The position numbers and the translations under genes were made by a program. This document shows positions 50,645-58,310 of a stretch of DNA of 64,000 bases, piece after piece. Source of the stretch: Aliamphritea ceti. Its GTDB lineage: Bacteria; Pseudomonadota; Gammaproteobacteria; Pseudomonadales; Balneatricaceae. Location: assembly GCF_024347215.1 (NCBI RefSeq), contig NZ_AP025282.1:744001-808000 (forward strand), given 5' to 3'. Each line of letters begins with the position of its first letter. Positions within the stretch are counted from its first letter, which is position 1. Below the pieces are notes generated by a model. It was not told where the DNA came from. It made no database searches and was given only the letters and a program-made list of their open reading frames with translations.

Positions 50645-53374
50645 ATGGCGTTATTAAGATACGCAAACTTAGGAATTCACAGGCCAGACATCCTGCTTAG
50701 TAAAGCAGTGAGTGGTCTTGGTGACTTTTATAAGTATTTAGACACCACTCGAAAATACCTAGAAAGTACGAAGGCTGTTAAAGCGATAGCTTGGGAAAAG
50801 CTGGACGATGCTCAAAGTGGAGTATGGATACAATTAGTTGAGCCTGCCGATAACTGCGGTGATTTCGAAAAGAACTTAAAGCTCTTTTTAGATGAAAGTA
50901 CCGACACGGTATACGAAGCAAGCCCCGCTAGATGGAAAGCCGTGGGTAGTGCCGCTAGAGAATGCCCAAATTGTAGAAGTCACGGTAAACCTAAAATGGC
51001 TTATGCAACTGAGGAGCACGCGGACGAAATTGCGAGTGAATTAGGCAATGGGCTGTCGTCGTATGAGTGTCCAGACGGTTATGGTTGGCATTTGACTGGG
51101 AAATCACAAAGCAATGTTGGATTCAATAAATCCAACGCAATTTCAGTCCTAGACAGAAATGTAGAGAATGACAGCTTGTTATTGGATCGTTTACCTGACC
51201 ACGACTATTTGGTTATTCGTCCAAACACATACCAGTTAAAGTGTCAGATTAATGCATTACAAAGCTTACAAGACACCCCTTCTATTCACCATCTTCCGCT
51301 ATTGAGGCTGTTTGAAGGCAAGGATCATGCTAAATGGCCGAATGTTCCTTATGATGAGCACTTATTTAACGATGACTACTACGTTCTTACCGATGGAGCA
51401 AGAGAGGGAACATCTCAGCAGCGTGAGTTTGTAAATATTGCACTCAATACACCAGACTTTGCCTTCCTTGAAGGCCCCCCAGGATCTGGCAAAACTACAG
51501 CCATTTGCGAACTGATTCTTCAATTAATAAAGCGAGGTAAGCGGATCTTACTTTGTGCATCAACACACGTTGCTGTTGACAATGTTCTTGAGCGAATGAT
51601 GTCTGAAGAAAATATTTATCGCGACATGGTGTTACCTGTACGGATTGGAGATAAATCAAGCGTTTCTCAAAAGGCAAAGCCATGGCAATTGGAAGAGTTT
51701 GTTAAAACTGAACGCACAAGATTGCTAAAACATCTTCAGCAACAACCGCACATTTCAGTTAGTCAGAAGTTACTTAAAAGTAAGGTCGGTGAAGGTAAAC
51801 ATATTGTTGAGCGTCTTGTTCTTGAAGCGGCGAATTTAGTTTGCGGGACAACTATTGGTTTGCTTCAGCACCCTGATATCAAAAATAAACAATCAACATC
51901 GCCAATCTTCGATGTGATGATTATTGATGAAGCATCAAAAACAACTTTTCAAGAGTTTTTGGTGCCAGCGGTACTTGCCAAGCGTTGGATCATGGTGGGA
52001 GACCCAAAACAGCTTTCACCTTATGTTGATGATGAAGCTACCGAAGTAAATTTGCAGCCATGTTTACAGGATAGTTATCAGCGAGAAGCATGCGCAGATA
52101 TTTTCTCTGCTCGACAAATCAATATTCAGAAACGAGAAGTATCCTTGGTTTGCACTGACGATGAAAAGACAATTGAATTTTATCATCAGCAAGCAAAGGC
52201 CAAAAATGTATTGGTCGCATCATCTAAAGGTCCGAAGACAGATCTCCCTTACGCATCAGTAGTCCTTGGTTCGTCAGCGTTCATCGCTCAGAATGCTAAT
52301 CACCTTCCCCTGGATATGACGACCATAAGGGGGCTGCCTGCGTTACCGAAAAAGTTAGAAATGCGACTTTCAGCGCATTCGAGATTAACTCGTACAAAAA
52401 TCAAGACCGAGTCCGATAGCTGGGAATCCCAGTTAGCGTGGCGACTGGCTCGTATGTACGAACAGCGCCTAAATACAGAATCTAACGGAAGTTCTAAAAC
52501 TGTTAATAAGTTAGAGGAAGATATCAAAGCGCTACTACCATTTGACTCAGAAAAAGATACGTTCACTGCAATAGACAGGGTACGTAGGATCGCACTGCCT
52601 TCTATCCTTGAATCACTGCAAGTTGGATTTGAACGAACAGAGTATCAGAAACAAGGCACCGCTCTGTCTGATGGACTTCCAGCCAGTGTTTTGGAACAAC
52701 GACAAATACGGCTTAGTTACCAGCACAGAATGCATCCAGACATTGCCGAGTTTTCCCGAGTACATATATACCATGAAAAAGCACTGCAAAGTCCTGATGG
52801 CCAAGCTGAAAAGCGGGACTGGGGATACCGAAGCGGCTCACATCGTTGTATATGGCACGATGTTAAAGGTCGAAAAGGCAAAGAAGGTGAAATCACCGCT
52901 GAAGTAGAAGAAATATTAAAAGAATTAAGTCGCTTTGATTCTTGGGCAAAATCAAACCCAAATGTTGAGAAAAACCAACAAAAGCCTTGGGAAGTTGCTG
53001 TTTTGGCATTCTATCGGGCTCAAGAGCGAGCTATACGTCGAGCTTTACGAAAGTGGACGGGAAATCATCACGGAGTAAGGCATTTCTATCGAGGTGAAAA
53101 ATCCTCACCGTATATTGATATTCAGATATGTACCGTAGACCGTTTTCAGGGGCATGAGGCTGATTTTGTCATGCTTAGTTTCGCAAATAACCATCCCACG
53201 AGTTTTCTTGAAAGCCCAAATCGCTTGAATGTGGCAATTACGAGGGCCAAGCATCAGCTCATTGTGTACGGAAACCGCCCTGCAATGCAAAAGGCATCGG
53301 GTGTGTTAGGTACTTTTGCCAGCAATTCTTACTGGTCTACAACAATCGAGACTGAATCACAGGAGGCACTATGA
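50645..53374 (+). CDS. COG1112-like SF1 helicase, module gene 1
   Basis: This 909-residue superfamily 1 (Upf1/Dna2-like) helicase has the Walker A motif EGPPGSGKTTA (K283), motif II VMIIDEASK (D428, giving DEAS), GDPKQLSP (motif III, near 455), motif V TVDRFQGHEADF near 838 and motif VI NVAITRAKHQ near 865. The N-terminal 230 residues are unlike standard helicases and hold a possible zinc ribbon (CPNC near 110 and a later Cys in SYECPDG near 143). Such helicases act on DNA or RNA. It is the first of four tightly linked genes; the ATG has AAGGACG upstream and the stop overlaps gene 2. Confidence 0.88.
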   Translation: MALLRYANLGIHRPDILLSKAVSGLGDFYKYLDTTRKYLESTKAVKAIAWEKLDDAQSGVWIQLVEPADNCGDFEKNLKLFLDESTDTVYEASPARWKAVGSAARECPNCRSHGKPKMAYATEEHADEIASELGNGLSSYECPDGYGWHLTGKSQSNVGFNKSNAISVLDRNVENDSLLLDRLPDHDYLVIRPNTYQLKCQINALQSLQDTPSIHHLPLLRLFEGKDHAKWPNVPYDEHLFNDDYYVLTDGAREGTSQQREFVNIALNTPDFAFLEGPPGSGKTTAICELILQLIKRGKRILLCASTHVAVDNVLERMMSEENIYRDMVLPVRIGDKSSVSQKAKPWQLEEFVKTERTRLLKHLQQQPHISVSQKLLKSKVGEGKHIVERLVLEAANLVCGTTIGLLQHPDIKNKQSTSPIFDVMIIDEASKTTFQEFLVPAVLAKRWIMVGDPKQLSPYVDDEATEVNLQPCLQDSYQREACADIFSARQINIQKREVSLVCTDDEKTIEFYHQQAKAKNVLVASSKGPKTDLPYASVVLGSSAFIAQNANHLPLDMTTIRGLPALPKKLEMRLSAHSRLTRTKIKTESDSWESQLAWRLARMYEQRLNTESNGSSKTVNKLEEDIKALLPFDSEKDTFTAIDRVRRIALPSILESLQVGFERTEYQKQGTALSDGLPASVLEQRQIRLSYQHRMHPDIAEFSRVHIYHEKALQSPDGQAEKRDWGYRSGSHRCIWHDVKGRKGKEGEITAEVEEILKELSRFDSWAKSNPNVEKNQQKPWEVAVLAFYRAQERAIRRALRKWTGNHHGVRHFYRGEKSSPYIDIQICTVDRFQGHEADFVMLSFANNHPTSFLESPNRLNVAITRAKHQLIVYGNRPAMQKASGVLGTFASNSYWSTTIETESQEAL

Positions 53375-54480
53375 GCCAGGACATCATACTAAAACGAGAA
53401 ATTAAGACTGAAAGTTGGCTCATACAGGGTGAAATCGCGCTGGCAGATAGCCGTCCAGAAATTAACTGCGTGCTGCAATTCCTTCAAGATTATCCGAATG
53501 CGAGTTCTGCTGAGTGCTCCGAGCATTTATTTGGGGACAAAATCGGACGTCGTGTCGTTGCTGATAGGTTACTAAACATATGTCGATTATATGGGCTTGC
53601 TGAGTCTAATCGAGACCAATACAGGCTCACTGAATCAGGACTGATTGCTCTTGAGAAAGATCAAATCCTAGTGCCAGAAGATGGGTGTTGGAGCCTTTGC
53701 GTTTGTCATGAGCCTTTGTTGCCTCATCCACTTCTTGCTATTGAAGCGCACACAGAGCCTAGTGCAGCGTCGATCGGACTTGGAAAAAACAGAAATGAGC
53801 TAAATGAAAGAGCAAAGCGACTCGTTGAGGTTTCTCAACTAGTCAAAGACGTTCATGGACTGAAGGTTGAACCAATAGGTGGAGGTTCGGAAGTACGCGT
53901 TGACAAAATTGAACTCAAAGGTGAGCGCATCTCACCTCAAGGAAAACCGTATTACATCGAGTGGAATGTGACTGATGGCAATGTCGATGTGAAGCGCGGA
54001 AAGGATCTTATATTTTCACGTCGGGTTGAACCAATCAGTCGTCAGCAAGTTTTGAAAGTACTTCTGCATAGTGAGGGCTTGCTTGAACAATGGGATGAGC
54101 AAACGGAAATCTTGTCAGTGGTTTTCGAAAATATTACTGAATCTGAGCGAATCAATATGAAGCGCTCGGTAAGTGTAAAAAGACCATCTGTTCACAAGTT
54201 GGGCTCGTTTGATGCGATGAAGTTACACAATATTTCTATATCAGCATTGACTGAATTGGATGCTAAAAAGTGGGCTGAATGGAGATTAGAGAAAAATATC
54301 AATATGTATGCCACTAATAGCAAGTACCAAGTTTGGAGAGAAAAAGCACTCGAACCTTTTAAAAGTTGGAATTTCACACTACCTGATAGGGCTGAGTTGG
54401 CAAATCAGTTTTGGACTGAAGAAGACCAGCAAAATCAGCATACCTGGCATGTCATTGCAGCCCATGATTGGAACCTATAA
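53371..54480 (+). CDS. Unknown winged-helix-like protein, module gene 2
   Basis: This is a 369-residue soluble protein. GGAGG precedes the ATG, which overlaps the helicase stop by four bases. Residues about 30-95 resemble a winged helix-turn-helix (SSAECSEHLFGDKIGRRVVADRLLNICRLYGLAES, then a wing-like QYRLTESGLIALEK). The central part (about 160-215) looks beta-rich (PYYIEWNVTDGNVDVKRGK), and the C-terminus is rich in tryptophan. No known family is recognised by me. Coupled to the helicase and PLD genes, it is probably an accessory or targeting subunit, an inference from context only. Confidence 0.7.
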   Translation: MSQDIILKREIKTESWLIQGEIALADSRPEINCVLQFLQDYPNASSAECSEHLFGDKIGRRVVADRLLNICRLYGLAESNRDQYRLTESGLIALEKDQILVPEDGCWSLCVCHEPLLPHPLLAIEAHTEPSAASIGLGKNRNELNERAKRLVEVSQLVKDVHGLKVEPIGGGSEVRVDKIELKGERISPQGKPYYIEWNVTDGNVDVKRGKDLIFSRRVEPISRQQVLKVLLHSEGLLEQWDEQTEILSVVFENITESERINMKRSVSVKRPSVHKLGSFDAMKLHNISISALTELDAKKWAEWRLEKNINMYATNSKYQVWREKALEPFKSWNFTLPDRAELANQFWTEEDQQNQHTWHVIAAHDWNL

Positions 54481-54492
54481 GGAATAATAGTG

Positions 54493-56025
54493 ATGAATCT
54501 AATTGAAAAGTTTACTAAGACTGAAACTAAGATTGTTGATCAATCAAATACCAAGTTGCCCCCTGTGCTTTTGCCTGTTTTACCTAAACAGGTATCTGAT
54601 CCGCAACCTATTAATAGCTCTTTGTTCTGCAATGAGCTGCAATCAAGAGTTGTCGAATTAATCGATAATGCTGAGCACTCGGTTATTCTTAGTACGTTTT
54701 TACTTGCTGATGAGAATGTCGAATCTGCTGTCCTAAAAGCTGCAAAGCGCAAAGTTCGTGTGTACATACTATTGGCATGTGAGACTCGTCTTGATGGCGA
54801 TGTGCCTGACGATGACTTTGGTAAGAAGTGTCTTGTGCAGCATAAGGAAATGTTAAACAAATTGTCTGGACATGTTCACTTTGCATCTGCGCCGCATTTC
54901 CACGCAAAAGCCGTTGTTATAGACGCATTACATGAAACTGGTAATGCTAAAGGGTTGCTTTTAACGGCAAACCTTACAGAAGAAGCACTTTTACGAAATG
55001 AAGAGCTGGGGGTCGCGCTTTCACGCCATCAAATAGCTGAGATCGTGAATGTGTTCCGTTGGGCAATCTTCGAGAGTGCGCAGCACCATATGACAAGCCG
55101 TGGTGAATTCTCAGCATATAAGTCGCCGGGCAATGTCAGATATCCAAGGGAATTAGCTGAAATACTGGTCACATCGAGTGAAGACGCTCGAATTAGGGAA
55201 CACGCATTAGCGTTGATAAATCAAGCGGAAAATGAACTCATCATATCGAGTTTTGGATGGCAAGAGGACCATCAGCTTGTAAAAGCAATATGTGAACGTG
55301 CGAAGTCGGGGCTAAAAGTCACCATTCTATCTCGCCAAAGACCCGCAGCCATGCCAGCGTTGTTGGCTATGAAACAGGCTGGTGCATCGGTGATGTGTTT
55401 TAAATGGCTACATGCCAAAGCGATTGTAGTAGATGGAATGCATGGCATGGTGATGTCGGCCAATTTTCAAGCGCATGGTATGGATCAAGGCTTTGAGTTA
55501 GGCGTAAAACTCACCGGTACTCAGGTAAAAGAGCTGATGAACTGCTTAGATATGTTTTTAACTAATAGCCACAATGAATTGAGCATCGACATGAGTCTAG
55601 GGATGATTTCTGGTGGTTTTGAAGCTTGGGAAAATAATACATTCAAGAGGTACTCAGTCAGCGAAGTAGACATTGTTGAGTTATCACCTATAAAAGCAGA
55701 TTGTTTGTCTGATATGGATAAGCACCCAAAAATACCCAATGCAAACTGGCGGGAAAAAACATCGCACAAGATTGAGTATAAATGGCGTATAGAGCCGCCA
55801 GTTATCACTAACGCCAGTCCAGAGTATTTCAAACCTTTAACGGCTAAGGATGAAACTTCTAAGAAGCAGGATTCAGGATCGCCTAGAGAGAGTTATGAGC
55901 CAAAGGTTGTTCGACTGACAAAAAAACAGTTAGCTATTACAGTTCGTCAAGAATACGAACTTGCCATGGCAAAAAGGCTGAAGCAAAGTGAATTGCCAAA
56001 CGCCCGAATTGTATTGGAGGCGTAA
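54493..56025 (+). CDS. PLD-type double-HKD nuclease-like protein, module gene 3
   Basis: This 510-residue protein has two HxK(x)4D motifs of the phospholipase D superfamily: HAKAVVID at H137 and HAKAIVVD at H307, each followed by an ANL/ANF segment. These make one composite active site. In bacterial defence and repair systems, PLD proteins act as nucleases (BfiI-like, DISARM DrmC, Mokosh). The C-terminus (about 380-510) is basic and unrecognised. Starts at ATG 54493 with AAGGAA eight bases before it, after a 12-bp spacer from gene 2. Confidence 0.85.
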   Translation: MNLIEKFTKTETKIVDQSNTKLPPVLLPVLPKQVSDPQPINSSLFCNELQSRVVELIDNAEHSVILSTFLLADENVESAVLKAAKRKVRVYILLACETRLDGDVPDDDFGKKCLVQHKEMLNKLSGHVHFASAPHFHAKAVVIDALHETGNAKGLLLTANLTEEALLRNEELGVALSRHQIAEIVNVFRWAIFESAQHHMTSRGEFSAYKSPGNVRYPRELAEILVTSSEDARIREHALALINQAENELIISSFGWQEDHQLVKAICERAKSGLKVTILSRQRPAAMPALLAMKQAGASVMCFKWLHAKAIVVDGMHGMVMSANFQAHGMDQGFELGVKLTGTQVKELMNCLDMFLTNSHNELSIDMSLGMISGGFEAWENNTFKRYSVSEVDIVELSPIKADCLSDMDKHPKIPNANWREKTSHKIEYKWRIEPPVITNASPEYFKPLTAKDETSKKQDSGSPRESYEPKVVRLTKKQLAITVRQEYELAMAKRLKQSELPNARIVLEA

Positions 56026-56027
56026 CT

Positions 56028-57473
56028 TTGGATAACAAAAACACACTGCTTTGTTGGCACTCAAAAAGAGCTGGGGTTGAGGTATTAGACGAAGCGTTAA
56101 AGCGGCTTAAGAATCGTAAAGTTTATGTTGGCAAAGTAATTGTTCTTACTCAGTCAGCTGGGGATAACAGTCTGTACAAAGAGCATGAATTTGGCGATAT
56201 ACAGATTACCTTTCGAACTGTAGCTATCGAGAACCCAGCTGATCACAACGAAATTTATCACGCAATAGAGTCTGAGATTATTCCAGAGCTAAAGCTTGAA
56301 CAGAATCTTCATATCAATGTATCGCCGGGAACTCCGGCGATGCATGCGGTTTGGTTGATTCTTCATGCTCGGGGGCATTTTCCACGCGAAACAATCCTCT
56401 GGTCATCACAATATAACCCCGATACCAAAAGAACCAGCATTGCCAAAGTTGATTTCAGTGTAAATACGTATTTGGCAGAGATCTCTGCTATTTCAAGTTC
56501 AGAGGGCGGTTACGCCCTTTACGATTTAGACCCTAAATCAAAAGCAAGGCAGGATGCATTACAAACGTTAAAGCAGTTCTCTTGTGTTCCCAAAGCTCCG
56601 TTACTTGTACTGGGTGAACGTGGTACAGGGAAAACGAGGCTAATTGAAACCGTTGTCGGTAAGGTAAAGCAAAAGCAGGTTGTTACGCTTGCATGTGGAG
56701 GACTAGATTCTCAAGTGGTTGATAGTATGTTGTTTGGCCACGTAAAAGGTGCCTTCACTGGGGCGGAAAAGGATCGCAATGGACTTTTGAAAGAAGCAAA
56801 TGGAAAAGTTTTGTTTTTGGATGAGATTCAAGATTTACCAACTTCGGTTCAGCGAAAGCTGGTTCGAGTGCTTCAAGATAACCATCACAGTTTTCGCCCT
56901 GTTGGAAGTGACACTGAGGAAGCATCTGACTTCGAGCTAGTTTGTGCGAGTAATAAATCACTTGAGCAATTGGCAACGATACTCGATGCTGATTTCTTTG
57001 ATCGTGTATCCATGCTCACAATAACAATACCTCCACTTCGTGCATGCAGAGAAGATATTCTGTCGGATTGGCAAAGAATCTGGCAGGAAGTTAATGTTAA
57101 CCCCAATCTGCCTGCGGAAGCTCCGGTGTCAAATGAATTAATCCAGTTTTTTAACTCGGCATATTTACCAGGTAACTTACGTGACCTAAAAAAACTGGCA
57201 TACATGTCTTGTGCGTTTTTGAGCTCTCAAACTACAGAGTCGGCAATCTCTAGCTCATTAGCTGCGTTGGGCGAGCCTGTTATCCAGGAAGATAGTCCTG
57301 ACACAAGGTTTGCATTTGGTGATTTATCCAAGACAACTAAGGATGAGTTAACGAAAGCGTTTCATAAGGAATTTGCAACAGCTGCCAAAAAGCAATTCGG
57401 TACATGGGTTAAAGCCGCGGAAGCATTGAAGGTGGATCAAAAAACTTTGCAAAAGTATATGAGAGACAATTGA
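56028..57473 (+). CDS. RtcR-like sigma54-dependent activator with CARF-like sensor, module gene 4
   Basis: This 481-residue protein starts at a TTG (56028, GGAGG eight bases before). Residues 1-165 look like the CARF sensor of RtcR: HINVSPGTPAMHAVWLILHA and later LWSSQYNPD parallel the RtcR ITTGT segment. The AAA+ domain has Walker A GERGTGKT (K202), the sigma54-contacting loop GAFTGA (residues 241-246), Walker B VLFLDEIQD near 265 and an arginine-finger segment RVSMLTITIPPLRACREDI near 327. The Fis-type helix-turn-helix (FGTWVKAAEALKVDQKTLQKY) ends the protein. RtcR activates RNA-repair genes upon nucleotide signals; here it probably activates its own operon. Confidence 0.88.
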   Translation: MDNKNTLLCWHSKRAGVEVLDEALKRLKNRKVYVGKVIVLTQSAGDNSLYKEHEFGDIQITFRTVAIENPADHNEIYHAIESEIIPELKLEQNLHINVSPGTPAMHAVWLILHARGHFPRETILWSSQYNPDTKRTSIAKVDFSVNTYLAEISAISSSEGGYALYDLDPKSKARQDALQTLKQFSCVPKAPLLVLGERGTGKTRLIETVVGKVKQKQVVTLACGGLDSQVVDSMLFGHVKGAFTGAEKDRNGLLKEANGKVLFLDEIQDLPTSVQRKLVRVLQDNHHSFRPVGSDTEEASDFELVCASNKSLEQLATILDADFFDRVSMLTITIPPLRACREDILSDWQRIWQEVNVNPNLPAEAPVSNELIQFFNSAYLPGNLRDLKKLAYMSCAFLSSQTTESAISSSLAALGEPVIQEDSPDTRFAFGDLSKTTKDELTKAFHKEFATAAKKQFGTWVKAAEALKVDQKTLQKYMRDN

Positions 57474-57538
57474 GTTATTTTAGTGTGTGATTGTTTTCAT
57501 TAAGATTTGGTGTTGGTGCTGCTTAGCAAGACGACAAA

Positions 57539-57570
57539 TTCTTCAATCTATCTAACCGAGTCCACATAGG
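57539..57570 (+). repeat. 32-bp direct repeat, right copy
   Basis: Identical to 50120-50151. It lies 48 bp before the dsbC start and marks the right limit of the inserted module. Confidence 0.93.
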
Positions 57571-57617
57571 ACAACTGCATAGACTGGAGCCTCGATTTAC
57601 ATTAACGAGGACTCCTC

Positions 57618-58310
57618 ATGCGAAAACTATCTCCAATTATTCTGGCGCTTGCGCTGTCTCCATTGGTTCAAGCTGAACCTGTGTCTGAAGTGTCGCCCGT
57701 TGGCAAAATTGACGGCATGGTTTCTTTACCTGTCACGGGTATGAAAGCGGTCGAAAGCAATGGCCGTATTGTTTTCATGTCAGACAGTGGCCGGTTCGTC
57801 ATTGATGGCACGCTCTATGATGCCTGGTCGAAAAAGCCGCTTACCAGCCTTGAAGAAATTCGTGAATCGGGTAACACGCTGGACTTAAGTCGCCTTGGCT
57901 TAAAAATGGATGATTTGAACCCACTGACTTTAGGCGAAGGCAAAAAGAAAGTGGTGGTCTTTGTTGACCCACGATGCCCGCACTGCCATGAGCTTTTGAA
58001 ACAAGCTTTACCGCTAACCAAAGAATACACCTTCCAAATACTCCCTGTGCCAGTGCTTGGTCCTGATTCAGAGCGTCAGGTTCGACAGCTTGGCTGTGCG
58101 CGTGACAAGAAAGCGGCCACCGATGCATTGCTCAATGGCCTGATTGGTAACCTAGAACAGGATGATGCCTGCAACTTAGAGCCAATGCAGCGTACCTTGG
58201 TGACGGCTCAAATCCTGGGCATTCAAGGCGTGCCTTTCATCGTCGCCAATGATGGTCGCATCAGCCGAGGCCGTCCTTATGATCTTTCTGCTTGGTTGGA
58301 GGGGCGTTAA
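57618..58310 (+). CDS. dsbC: Thiol:disulfide interchange protein DsbC (ICE s054)
   Basis: This 230-residue periplasmic protein has a signal peptide (LALALSPLVQA), an N-terminal dimerisation part and a thioredoxin-fold domain with the CPHC active site (C120, C123), and the cis-proline loop GVPFIVAN near 205. It is the conserved gene after hotspot 2. It isomerises disulfides in periplasmic transfer proteins such as TraU and TraN, which are cysteine-rich. The stop is coupled to traC (TAATG). Confidence 0.92.
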   Translation: MRKLSPIILALALSPLVQAEPVSEVSPVGKIDGMVSLPVTGMKAVESNGRIVFMSDSGRFVIDGTLYDAWSKKPLTSLEEIRESGNTLDLSRLGLKMDDLNPLTLGEGKKKVVVFVDPRCPHCHELLKQALPLTKEYTFQILPVPVLGPDSERQVRQLGCARDKKAATDALLNGLIGNLEQDDACNLEPMQRTLVTAQILGIQGVPFIVANDGRISRGRPYDLSAWLEGR

